20,844 bases of DNA from an uncultured Rikenellaceae bacterium. Lineage in GTDB: Bacteria > Bacteroidota > Bacteroidia > Bacteroidales > Rikenellaceae. The stretch is taken from contig CAJURV010000035.1 in assembly GCA_910588925.1 (NCBI GenBank), positions 1-20,844 on the forward strand, written 5' to 3'. Position 1 is the stretch's first letter, and every line of letters starts with the position of its first letter. The notes below the pieces were generated by a model, which was not told the DNA's origin, searched no databases, and saw only the letters and a program-made list of their open reading frames with translations. Shown here in pieces: positions 1-7,733 of this stretch. The position numbers were made by a program, and so were the translations under genes.

Positions 1-43
1 AAGCGAACGTTTTCGAAACGAGAAAATATAGAATGAAATTCAA
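1..43. repeat. Partial copy of dispersed intergenic repeat
   Basis: Bases 2-12 match 7864-7874 exactly (AGCGAACGTTT). Bases 18-43 match 7779-7804 at 22 of 26 positions, with the shared core CGAGAAAAT followed by GAATGA and ATTCAA. The segment therefore joins two parts of the 7734-7879 repeat in a different order, and the window probably opens inside another copy. The hairpin part is not visible here and may lie to the left. No protein-coding potential was recognised. Confidence 0.5.
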
Positions 44-159
44 AATAACCAGATCCAAGCGAGCGGCATCAAACACTTTCCGATTGTCAGACCGCGAGCG
101 GAGCGATGGCCGCACCTCGCACGGGCATAGATCACCATGCAGACTCAGGCATCGTCCAT

Positions 160-183
160 AAAAAAAGGGGGCTACACCCCCTT
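160..183 (-). terminator. Rho-independent terminator of the bat operon
   Basis: Read on the minus strand, a 7-bp stem AAGGGGG / CCCCCTT with the 5-nt loop TGTAG (bases 165-183) is followed directly by a run of seven T (166-160, the first two being the last stem bases). It begins 3 nt after the stop codon of batE at 186. This is a textbook intrinsic terminator and marks the 3' end of the operon. The remaining left-hand bases (44-159) contain no gene I can support. Confidence 0.9.
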
Positions 184-185
184 AG

Positions 186-1028
186 CTATATCACTTCGAT
201 CTGTTCCGACAATATCCATCCTTTATCGCCGCTGGCTATCGTTATCTGACGCCAGTCGCCGATCTTCTCGCCGAGACTCACGCACACACCCTCGCCCAAC
301 ACGAACAGGTCCTTGCCCGAGACGCTGGGAGAGCTCTTGACAGCGGCGGCCGTTGCCATCACCACCGCCCTACCCGAATCAATCTTGTCGCGTTTCTGCG
401 AGGTGGCGACACATACCGCTACGACAAACAAGAACAACGACACCGCCGACACAGTGAACCCAGCCTTACGCTGTCCCACAGTGGAGGCGAGCAGATACCA
501 GACGCCACCGGCCAGCATGAGGGCGAAAAACAATATCGACACGACGGCCCAACCGTTCGATGTCATGATATGGCTAATATTACGAAACCAACTTACAACG
601 AAGAATTCGGGCAACCCCTCTATACGATTGACCGTGCGCGCTTCGGCCACGCTAAGGTTATAGACGGCATCGGCGTCGGAAGGATCGAGCCTCAAGGCCC
701 TGTTGTAGCTGACGATAGCCCCGGCTATACTGTCGCACTTGAAATAGGCGTTACCGAGATTATAGTATAGCTTGGAGCTTTCGCGTCCGGCAGCGAGCAA
801 CGAGTTGTAACCGTCTATGGCCGCACGGAATTCGCCCCGGGCATAGGCATCGTTGGCCCTGTCCCACACAGCGAGTTCGGAACCGTCGCCGGCATAATAG
901 GGAGCTGCCTCCGCCACCGAATCGGCTACACCCGCAGACAACGAATCGGGCCTATCTGCGGCGGCCTGTGCCGCAACCGCCGACAATACGAAAACCGCCG
1001 ATACGGCATATCTCAACATCTTAATCAT
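186..1028 (-). CDS. batE: BatE: TPR protein with two TM helices and C-terminal SH3-like domain
   Basis: This is the last gene of the Bat operon. A signal peptide (about residues 1-24, ending AAQAAA) leads to TPR-like helices at about 53-125 (LYYNLGNAYF, then ALRLDPSDADAVYNL). Two membrane segments follow at about 158-180 and 189-208, then a bacterial SH3-like domain at about 219-280 ending DKGWILSEQIEVI. That TPR-TM-TM-SH3 order and the 280-aa length match BatE of Bacteroidetes. The domains probably sit on the periplasmic face and bind partner proteins. The biochemical role of BatE is unknown; Bat mutants of Bacteroides fragilis have an aerotolerance defect. The gene starts 5 nt after the batD stop, so it is surely co-transcribed. 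An alternative start is Met4. Confidence 0.9.
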   Translation of the reverse strand: MIKMLRYAVSAVFVLSAVAAQAAADRPDSLSAGVADSVAEAAPYYAGDGSELAVWDRANDAYARGEFRAAIDGYNSLLAAGRESSKLYYNLGNAYFKCDSIAGAIVSYNRALRLDPSDADAVYNLSVAEARTVNRIEGLPEFFVVSWFRNISHIMTSNGWAVVSILFFALMLAGGVWYLLASTVGQRKAGFTVSAVSLFLFVVAVCVATSQKRDKIDSGRAVVMATAAAVKSSPSVSGKDLFVLGEGVCVSLGEKIGDWRQITIASGDKGWILSEQIEVI

Positions 1029-1033
1029 GGCTG

Positions 1034-2818
1034 TTACAATTTACTTTCAAAACGGTCGATAAGGTCGAGCGACGCCTGATATACGCTCGTCATCTGCAAC
1101 GAAGCACCCGGCGAATATCGGGCCCACTCGCAATCCGACAACAACTTTATCATAGCCGTTATATCGGTCTGCGATATGCCGCCCTCCGCCATGCGCTCCT
1201 CTATATTATCCTTGGAAAGATCGGAAACGGGTATGTTCAGCTTGTCTGACACATAACCGTAGAGCGCCCTCATCATCTCCTCGTAGAAAAGCGCCTCTTT
1301 TCCGGCATCCATATATGCCTTGGACTGCTTCAACCGCCTTAACGCCACCTTATTGGCCCGCTTGTTACGCACCTTCACCGCATCGCGCATGGCCTTCACA
1401 CGTTTCCGCATATAGAACAACACGCCGCAGGATATGGCCGCAAGAGCCGCAAGCACAAGCACATAGACAGGCGACCACACGAAGAACGAATCACGGGCCG
1501 AGAGCTTGGGATCGCCCAAACGGATGAAATGTATGTCTTTGCCGAGAATGGCCAGATCTTCCTTGACCGGGCCGCCGACTATAGCCCCGGACGAAGCGCC
1601 GGAGTCGTCGGGAAGCACCTCCACGTCTATAGGATCGGTAGCCACGGTATGGTACCGGGCGGTGGCAGGATCGAAATAGCTGAACTTCACCGGCTCTATG
1701 GTATATCTACCCTCGGCCCTGGGAATCAACGGGTAGGTATAGGTCCGCGACCCCGAGACGCCTCCCGTAGCAAGGCTGAAATCGTCGCTGCTCTTGGCCG
1801 GATAGAGGTCGAAAGTGCCGGGAACGGATGGTTTGGGCTCGGCTACGGTAGGCAGATTCCCCGTACCCGACACCGTCACCGTTAGAGTCGCCGAGGAGTT
1901 GGCCTTTATCTTAAGCGAGCTCAACTGCGCCGACACACCGAAATTACCTACCGCTCCGGTGAAGCCTACAGGCGTCGGCGACGGTAACTCGCGCACCTCC
2001 ACGGCCACGGGAGAGGTAGTCATGCGGTGCTCCCGTTGCTCCATCACAGAGCCGCGAAGCCCCATGAACTCATCGAGCAGACTGCCGGGACCCTGCATCG
2101 ACGACTCCACCATCACTATAGCCGTCACATCCATGCGCTCCACCTCCAGCCTGCCGCTCTTTTGCGGAAACAGAAGATAACGGGCTACAGGCATGCGGTC
2201 GTACACCTTGCCGTTGAACGTGACGCGCTCGGGTTGCGCACCCGACACCGACAACTCCTGCTTCCAGAAGCCGTTGAACGCCGGCGGAGTGGCTCCCCCC
2301 AACGAGGCCACCTTGTCGAGACCGTATAAATATACCGTAGCAACCACCGGCTCGCCTTTGTACACCTCGGTTTTGGATACTACCATACGGAGCAGCACGT
2401 CGTCGGAGGCGAAACCCTGCGACCGTCTAGTGGTACGCTCCTTCACCACCTCTATGGGGTAAGGTTTCGATTTCACCGTCTTGCCGTCGACCTCCACACT
2501 CATCGGGCCTACGGTGTAGACACCCTCTTTGGAGGCTATGAGGCTGTATGTTATGATATACGAGACCGTATTGGAGGCCTTGCCGTTTATCCACGACATA
2601 GAACGGCTGAACGAGGTGATGGGACCGGCCACCAGATCGAGACCGCCGAAATCGGGCTCAGAATAGTCATCGGGCTCGGCATCGACGATGAACTGAACGT
2701 TGAAATACTCGTCGATGCGGGCTATGCTCGGCCCCTCGACCCTCACCGTGACATTGCCGGCGGCATACGACACCGCCGACGATACAGCCATCGCTATGAG
2801 CAACAGAAATTTTCTCAT
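1034..2818 (-). CDS. batD: BatD: exoplasmic beta-domain protein with one TM helix and a cytosolic helical domain
   Basis: The chosen start gives a clean signal peptide (MRKFLLLIAMAVSSAVSYA) four bases after the batB stop. An in-frame ATG at 2845 would overlap batB by 23 nt and add nine residues; it has AAGGAG only one base before it, so it is less likely but possible. About 450 residues of beta-rich periplasmic sequence follow (BatD / oxygen tolerance family). A TM helix (around SPVYVLVLAALAAISCGVLF) leads to a basic stretch and a helical cytosolic tail with EEMMRALYGYVSDKLNIP and LLSDCEWARYSP, both typical of BatD. The usual family length is about 600 aa. It is presumed to scaffold the VWA proteins BatA and BatB in the inner membrane. 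Its cytosolic tail resembles that of the gene at 5726-6730. Confidence 0.92.
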   Translation of the reverse strand: MRKFLLLIAMAVSSAVSYAAGNVTVRVEGPSIARIDEYFNVQFIVDAEPDDYSEPDFGGLDLVAGPITSFSRSMSWINGKASNTVSYIITYSLIASKEGVYTVGPMSVEVDGKTVKSKPYPIEVVKERTTRRSQGFASDDVLLRMVVSKTEVYKGEPVVATVYLYGLDKVASLGGATPPAFNGFWKQELSVSGAQPERVTFNGKVYDRMPVARYLLFPQKSGRLEVERMDVTAIVMVESSMQGPGSLLDEFMGLRGSVMEQREHRMTTSPVAVEVRELPSPTPVGFTGAVGNFGVSAQLSSLKIKANSSATLTVTVSGTGNLPTVAEPKPSVPGTFDLYPAKSSDDFSLATGGVSGSRTYTYPLIPRAEGRYTIEPVKFSYFDPATARYHTVATDPIDVEVLPDDSGASSGAIVGGPVKEDLAILGKDIHFIRLGDPKLSARDSFFVWSPVYVLVLAALAAISCGVLFYMRKRVKAMRDAVKVRNKRANKVALRRLKQSKAYMDAGKEALFYEEMMRALYGYVSDKLNIPVSDLSKDNIEERMAEGGISQTDITAMIKLLSDCEWARYSPGASLQMTSVYQASLDLIDRFESKL

Positions 2819-2822
2819 ACGA

Positions 2823-3863
2823 CTATTCAGTTTTTGTGTTTTCATTCTCCTTGTGAAACAACGTCATGCGCTCCACTATACGATTCTTACGGTCGAGCAG
2901 ACAAAACTCTGTCAATATCAGGATCAAGGCTATAGCCACGAGATAACGATACTGCTCGCTATACTCCTCGAAACGGTCTATCACCAACTCCTGCGCATCC
3001 ATCCCGCGCACCTGCTTTATTATCTGGTCGAGCCCCATGCTTCCGCCGGTGGCATGTATATAAGAGCCGCCGGTTGCAAAGGCCATATCCTGCAACAACT
3101 TTTCATTAAGACGGCTTACCACTATCTCGCCGTCGCTGTCACGCAACATCTCGCCATCTACGCTCACAGGCGCACCCTCGGGCGATCCTACACCCACCGC
3201 ATGTACTACTATGCCTCTGTCGGCCATCTCGCGAGCCACGTCCAATGCGCCGGCATCGTGATCCTCACCGTCGGAAATCACTATCACCACCCTGCTGCGA
3301 TCGCTCTGCGACGAGAACGAGCGTCCGGCCACACGGAGAGCCTTGCCTATGGCCGTACCCTGCGACGACACCATACTTGGCGACAGGTGCGACACGAAAT
3401 TCTTGGCCGACACATAGTCACCGGTCACGGGAAGCTGCACGAAAGCATCTCCCGCAAACACCACCAGCCCTATACGGTCTTCGGTAAGTCCGTCAACCAG
3501 TTTGTTTATAGCCATCTTGGTACGCTCCAAACGCGACGGCTCGAAATCCTCCGCCAACATACTGTTGGAAACATCCACCGCCAATATTATCTCCACCCCC
3601 TTAGTCTTGACCTTGCGCAAACGCGATCCCACCTGCGGACCGGCAAGAGCGAAGACGAGCACCGCAACGGCGGCGGCCACGAGACAATACTTGGCGAGAA
3701 CCTTATACGGAGCGGCCTCCTGTATAAGATAACGAAGCTGGCCGCTGTCGCCGAACAACGACAACCGACGGCGATAATCGCGCCACACCCAAAGGTATAG
3801 AGCCGCCAACAGCGGTATCAGAAACAGCAGATAGAAATATTGCGGATGTGCGAATCGAAACAT
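2823..3863 (-). CDS. batB: BatB: membrane-anchored von Willebrand factor A protein
   Basis: 346 aa. N-terminal TM segments lie at about 10-27 and 58-75, a VWA domain at about 90-285, and a C-terminal TM segment at about 305-323. The metal-ion-dependent adhesion site is complete: DVSNS (D97, S99, S101), T170 in GTAIG, and D198 in ISDGED. The domain is expected to bind Mg2+ and a partner protein. BatB of Bacteroides fragilis belongs to the aerotolerance operon, and related VWA proteins work with MoxR ATPases as assembly or insertion factors. The start codon lies 23 nt after batA. The C-terminal tail after the last TM (about 325-346) is charged. Assignment as BatB over BatA rests on position directly before batD and on similarity. 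Confidence 0.93.
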   Translation of the reverse strand: MFRFAHPQYFYLLFLIPLLAALYLWVWRDYRRRLSLFGDSGQLRYLIQEAAPYKVLAKYCLVAAAVAVLVFALAGPQVGSRLRKVKTKGVEIILAVDVSNSMLAEDFEPSRLERTKMAINKLVDGLTEDRIGLVVFAGDAFVQLPVTGDYVSAKNFVSHLSPSMVSSQGTAIGKALRVAGRSFSSQSDRSRVVIVISDGEDHDAGALDVAREMADRGIVVHAVGVGSPEGAPVSVDGEMLRDSDGEIVVSRLNEKLLQDMAFATGGSYIHATGGSMGLDQIIKQVRGMDAQELVIDRFEEYSEQYRYLVAIALILILTEFCLLDRKNRIVERMTLFHKENENTKTE

Positions 3864-3886
3864 CGTATTTAAATTTTAAACCGGCA

Positions 3887-4879
3887 CTAAGGTATCTGAC
3901 GCAGATAGAGATGACGCAACAGCAACATGGCTATCAACGCCACCACGGCCCATAACACAAAGGGATAGTAACGCTCCCCGTATACGATCTGCTCCTCCAC
4001 ATCTATTTTGGTCTTTTCCATAGAATTGATTCGGTCGTATATGTCGGAGAGGCTCTCCTTGTCGGTGGCCCTGTAATATAATCCGCCAGTCATATCGGCT
4101 ATACGTCGCAACAACTCCTCGTCTATTCTGACCGGAGCCTGCACGAACGTTTTGCGGCCCCACGGGTCGATGGCGGGCATGGGGGCCGTCCCCTTAGATC
4201 CCACGCCTATGGCATATATCTTTATCCCGAGCGCCGCCGCCGCTTCGGCCGCCATCAGCGGAGTTATGCTACCGCTGTTGTTCTCTCCGTCGGTGAGCAA
4301 CACTATCACCTTGCTCTTGGCATCGCTGCCGCGCAGACGATTGACCGCCGTAGCTATGCCGCTACCTATGGCCGTGCCGTCGTCCACCATCATGGGAGTA
4401 GCCTGCGAGAGCATGTTTATAAGCGTCATGCGGTCGGTAGTGAGAGGCACCTGTGTGAAACTCTCGCCTGCGAACAACACCAACGCCATACGGTCGCCCT
4501 TGCGGTCCATCACAAACTTCGACGCCACCTCTTTGGCCGCCTCCAAACGGTTGGGCCGCAGATCGCGCGCCTCCATAGTGGTGGATATGTCGAGCGCCAA
4601 CACTATGTCGACCCCCTCGGTTGAGACACTCTGGTTGTCGGATGCACTTTGCGGACGTGCGAGAGCCACTATCAGCAGTGCCACCGCCAACGCCTGCAAC
4701 ATAAACGGCACATGACGCAGATAATACCTGACGGAGCGCGGCGCCCCGGCCACCCCATCCACGGTAGATACCAGCATGGCGGCCCCTCCCTGCCGGCATT
4801 TGTATATGTAACCCGCCGCCATCAGAGGCAACACAAGCAACAGATAGAGCATGTGCGGGTTTGCGAATCGTACTATCAT
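3887..4879 (-). CDS. batA: BatA: membrane-anchored von Willebrand factor A protein
   Basis: 330 aa with the same layout as BatB. TM segments are at about 11-27 and 55-75, the VWA domain is at about 89-285, and a final TM segment is at about 305-323 with a short tail. The metal-site residues are D97-I-S99-T-T101, T169 (GTAIG) and D197 (LLTDGEN). The fifth position of the DxSxS motif is Thr, not Ser, a conservative change that could still bind metal through its hydroxyl. A purine-rich ribosome site (AAAAGGA) lies just upstream of the start, and the gene begins 11 nt after batC. Expected role: an inner-membrane VWA partner of MoxR, with a periplasm-facing or cytosol-facing domain depending on topology, which the sequence alone does not settle. 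Confidence 0.93.
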   Translation of the reverse strand: MIVRFANPHMLYLLLVLPLMAAGYIYKCRQGGAAMLVSTVDGVAGAPRSVRYYLRHVPFMLQALAVALLIVALARPQSASDNQSVSTEGVDIVLALDISTTMEARDLRPNRLEAAKEVASKFVMDRKGDRMALVLFAGESFTQVPLTTDRMTLINMLSQATPMMVDDGTAIGSGIATAVNRLRGSDAKSKVIVLLTDGENNSGSITPLMAAEAAAALGIKIYAIGVGSKGTAPMPAIDPWGRKTFVQAPVRIDEELLRRIADMTGGLYYRATDKESLSDIYDRINSMEKTKIDVEEQIVYGERYYPFVLWAVVALIAMLLLRHLYLRQIP

Positions 4880-4890
4880 CGTTATTCCTT

Positions 4891-5718
4891 TTACCAGTTC
4901 TTGCCGCCGCGCACACCTACGGCACCGGCCTTGTCGCGGTCCACCTTCTCGGAGGTGCGGTTCTCCTCGGCCTGCATCAGATCCAAAAGCTGTTCGGCCT
5001 CTTTGCGGCTCATCGCTCCGGATGCGTCACGGCTGCCGTTGTCGTTCCGGCGGTCGTCATTGCGGCTATCGTCGCTTTGATTGTCTCCGTCTCGATTTTC
5101 ATTATCCTGACGATCGTCGTCATTACCCTCGTTACGGTTATCGTCATTATTACCGCCGTTATCGTTTTCGTCGTCCTTATTGTCGCCGCCACTACCGCCG
5201 CCACCGCCGTTATCGTTGCGATCCTTGTCGAGCATCTTGCGAGTATATGCGAGATTGAATTTGGCGTCTGCATCGGAAGGATCGAGCCTCAACGCGTTCT
5301 TGTAAGCCTCTAACGCCTCCTCGAAACGGCGTTGTTTAAAAAGATTGTTGCCGAGGTTGTAATAATCCCCGGCCTTCAGCAAGGTGTCGGTCTCGCTCTC
5401 GGCCAAACGCGAAAATATCTCTCCGGCCGCTTCGAAATTATCCTGTTTATAGAGCACGTTACCCATATTGGCAATGGCCTCGATCGACTCCTTGTTCTTA
5501 TCGAGCGCCTTTACGTAGTTCTCGCTCGCCTTGTCGTAATCCGCCCTCTCGTAGCTTTTGTTACCGCTCCTGATAAAACGGCGTTCCAACTGGGCCGACG
5601 CTGGGGCGACGGACACGCACACCAGCGAAAACGCCAAAACACACGTCTTCGACGACCCGAGCACGGCACGACATGCGGCAAGGCAATGTCCGACTATATC
5701 CGATATCAACAGTGTCAT
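4891..5718 (-). CDS. batC: BatC: periplasmic TPR protein with long Asp/Asn-rich linker
   Basis: 275 aa. A long N-terminus carries a hydrophobic signal segment (about 26-42, cut after APASA). TPR repeats occupy about 48-160, with NLGNNLFKQRRFEEALEAYK and NALRLDPSDADAKFNL clearest. A 72-residue linker (about 164-235) is almost entirely Asp, Asn, Gly, Arg and Glu. A short C-terminal helix with EAEQLLDLMQAEENRTSEKV ends in the residues KNW. That helix and the terminal (D/N)W are hallmarks of BatC in Bacteroides. The gene lies 7 nt after the DUF4381-like gene and 11 nt before batA. In the B. fragilis operon as I recall it, batC follows batB, so its position here is unusual. The first 20 residues look atypical for a signal peptide; a later GTG start at Val19 is possible. 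Confidence 0.88.
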   Translation of the reverse strand: MTLLISDIVGHCLAACRAVLGSSKTCVLAFSLVCVSVAPASAQLERRFIRSGNKSYERADYDKASENYVKALDKNKESIEAIANMGNVLYKQDNFEAAGEIFSRLAESETDTLLKAGDYYNLGNNLFKQRRFEEALEAYKNALRLDPSDADAKFNLAYTRKMLDKDRNDNGGGGGSGGDNKDDENDNGGNNDDNRNEGNDDDRQDNENRDGDNQSDDSRNDDRRNDNGSRDASGAMSRKEAEQLLDLMQAEENRTSEKVDRDKAGAVGVRGGKNW

Positions 5719-5725
5719 GACTCTA

Positions 5726-6730
5726 TCAATTTTGCGTATCTACCGTTTCATTCGCCTCCGACGGCATCTCCTTGGTCTCCTCCACGAAGATATAGGCCTC
5801 GTCGTAGACCTCGTTGTGACGTTCCACGGAAGGCATATATTTGGCGAACTTAACCAAATCGGCAAGACCGAGAATCTCTCCGGCCCTGTCGCACTCGCGT
5901 TTATCCACATCCGCACCGCGTAGCCGTTCCATAAGCTCCGGAGTGGTCATCTCGAGAGCAGGGAAACCGTAACGCCGGGCCATATAGTCGCGCACTATAT
6001 CGGAAAGCCTCGTATAATACTCTTTTATACGGCCGTTCTGCCATAACTTCTCGCCCGACAGACGTTCGAGCTCGCGGATAGCCCTCTCGTGAGGCGGAAC
6101 GTTATCCACGATCTCGTCTGCCACGGCCCCCCTGCGTCCGTAACGACGCCACAGCCACACAGCCGCCGCAACGAGCAACAGACCGGCGAGCGACAGCAGA
6201 ACAGGGAGAGTCGTCAGATATGCCAGAAACTCACGGAAGGTAAAAGGCGTATGTCTGACAGGTTTTATATCGACTATGGTTTGTGTCAACGTGTCTATAT
6301 CGAACCCCTTGACCAAAAGTACGGCATCTTCGGAATCGGTATATATCGTGTCAGTTATATTTTTGTCGCCGTAAAGCACCGGCACCCGCCCCAGACCGAA
6401 AATACCCGGCTCGAAACATGTCATGGTGTAATCCACGGCTATAGTAAGCCTACGTCCGTCACGCGCAACCGTATCGACGGGACTTATCGACACCAGCTCT
6501 ACGGTATCGCCTCTGCCGGCCTTGGCAAGATCGGGAAAGACTATCTGCTGCATCAGGTCCTTATCCACCGTCACACGCATAACGAAACGGTCGCCTATGG
6601 TGATGGTGTCGGGCACAAGACGTACGCTCGCACGCGGAGCATTGCCGCGCAGAGTGTCGGCCGGAACAGCACCGCACACCAAAGGCAACGCCAGAAACGA
6701 CATCGCGACTATTCTCGGAAATATACTCAT
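5726..6730 (-). CDS. DUF4381/BatD-like membrane protein of the Bat operon
   Basis: 334 aa. A signal peptide (about 1-21) leads to a periplasmic beta-rich domain (about 30-145) that resembles the repeated domains of BatD. A single TM helix (about 174-196, before WLWRRYGRR) leads to a cytosolic helical domain (about 212-318). The cytosolic part has EYYTRLSDIVRDYMARRYGF and LADLVKFAKYMPS, which line up in order with the YEEMMRALYGYVSDKLNI and LLSDCEWARYSP segments of BatD. Members of this family sit between the DUF58 and VWA genes in many Bacteroidetes Bat operons. It probably helps to anchor or bridge the VWA proteins; no catalytic residues are apparent. It lies 77 nt after the DUF58 gene. Confidence 0.8.
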   Translation of the reverse strand: MSIFPRIVAMSFLALPLVCGAVPADTLRGNAPRASVRLVPDTITIGDRFVMRVTVDKDLMQQIVFPDLAKAGRGDTVELVSISPVDTVARDGRRLTIAVDYTMTCFEPGIFGLGRVPVLYGDKNITDTIYTDSEDAVLLVKGFDIDTLTQTIVDIKPVRHTPFTFREFLAYLTTLPVLLSLAGLLLVAAAVWLWRRYGRRGAVADEIVDNVPPHERAIRELERLSGEKLWQNGRIKEYYTRLSDIVRDYMARRYGFPALEMTTPELMERLRGADVDKRECDRAGEILGLADLVKFAKYMPSVERHNEVYDEAYIFVEETKEMPSEANETVDTQN

Positions 6731-6807
6731 CGGTTATATGTAATCTGTTTTATTCTCATCTCCGTCCCGGCAAACGTCCTTACGACAACGCCCGAAATAT
6801 GAAAAGC

Positions 6808-7698
6808 CTACCTCCTCTGTTTGAAAAGCAATATCAGCGACTTGACATAATCGTCGTCGGTAGCCACGGCAACCGTGTCCACCTTATAGCGCATCAGGGT
6901 ACCCTCGGCAATGAAACTCGACTTCTTATAATGGCTGTCGTAGGCTCTGCGAACCGCCGCGGAACCGGTATCGACCCACACGCGCCGCCCGCTCTCCGAA
7001 TCGGCCATCTCCATAACCCCTACGTCGGGCAAGCTCTCGTCGCGGCGGTCGTAGAGCCTAAGAGCCACTACGTCGTGACGCGACGACACTATCTTCAGAG
7101 GCTCCTCGAAACGCGCCTTGCCTGCCGATACATCCACGTCCATCATGTCGGAGATAAGGAATACGGTGGTGTGCTTCTTGAGCGCTCCCGTCATGAAACG
7201 CAACGCCCCCCCTATGTCGGTGCCGCTGCCGGACGGCTCGAACTCGAGCAACTGGCGTATGATATGCAATATATGGTTACGCCCTTTCTTAGGCGGTATA
7301 AACAGCTCCACTCTGTCGCTGAAGAGAAGGCAGCCTACCTTATCGCCGTTCTTCTCGGCGGAGAAAGCCAACACGGCGGCTATTTCGGCGGCCAGCTCCT
7401 TCTTGAGCATGGTGCGGGTACCGAACATACGCGACCCGCTCACATCCACAGCCAACATCATGGTGAGCTCGCGCTCCTCCTCGTAGACCTTTATGTGCGG
7501 CGAACGGCTACGGGCCGTCACGTTCCAGTCTATGTCGCGCACATCATCGCCCGCACGGTACTCGCGCACCTCGGAGAAAGACATGCCGCGCCCCTTGAAC
7601 GCGCTGTGGTACTTACCGGCGAAAATCTCGCTCGACAGACCGCGTGTCCTGATCTCTATACGACGTACCTTTTTCAATATCTCGCTCTGTGAGACCAT
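6808..7698 (-). CDS. DUF58 family VWA-like protein
   Basis: 296 aa, no signal peptide or membrane segment, so probably cytosolic. The DUF58 signature appears as YRAGDDVRDIDWNVTAR (about 47-63). A VWA-like domain follows, with metal-site residues DVSGS (85-89), T160 in GTDIG and D184 in ISDMMD. DUF58 proteins are nearly always next to moxR and are thought to be soluble adaptor or target proteins for the MoxR ATPase. Here the gene follows moxR, but after a 235-bp gap filled by hairpin repeats, and is followed by the rest of the Bat operon. The ATG at 7698 is supported by the good match of the first residues (MVSQSEILKKVRRIEIRTRG) to the usual N-terminus of the family. Confidence 0.92.
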   Translation of the reverse strand: MVSQSEILKKVRRIEIRTRGLSSEIFAGKYHSAFKGRGMSFSEVREYRAGDDVRDIDWNVTARSRSPHIKVYEEERELTMMLAVDVSGSRMFGTRTMLKKELAAEIAAVLAFSAEKNGDKVGCLLFSDRVELFIPPKKGRNHILHIIRQLLEFEPSGSGTDIGGALRFMTGALKKHTTVFLISDMMDVDVSAGKARFEEPLKIVSSRHDVVALRLYDRRDESLPDVGVMEMADSESGRRVWVDTGSAAVRRAYDSHYKKSSFIAEGTLMRYKVDTVAVATDDDYVKSLILLFKQRR

Positions 7699-7733
7699 AA
7701 ACGGTAAGAGGTTGTTTTTAATTTTAACGAATA

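Noticed and set aside
676..695. 20-base identity with 5273-5292 as a possible duplicated segment
   Set aside because: Both encode the TPR core LRLDPSDAD in batE and batC in the same frame. Protein homology and shared codon preference explain it well enough.
2700..3800. Plus-strand 366-aa open frame opposite batB and batD
   Set aside because: Shadow frame: His/Tyr-rich with no domain or signal, while the opposite strand encodes an intact BatB with a complete metal site.
4861..5313. Plus-strand 150-aa hydrophobic frame (Val/Ile-rich) opposite the BatC linker
   Set aside because: It is the reverse complement of the Asp/Asn-rich repeat, which reads as Val/Ile on the other strand. The apparent membrane protein is an artefact of composition.
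6799..7692. Plus-strand 297-aa open frame covering the DUF58 gene almost exactly
   Set aside because: Mirror frame caused by codon bias. The minus-strand protein has all DUF58 and VWA motifs; this one has none.
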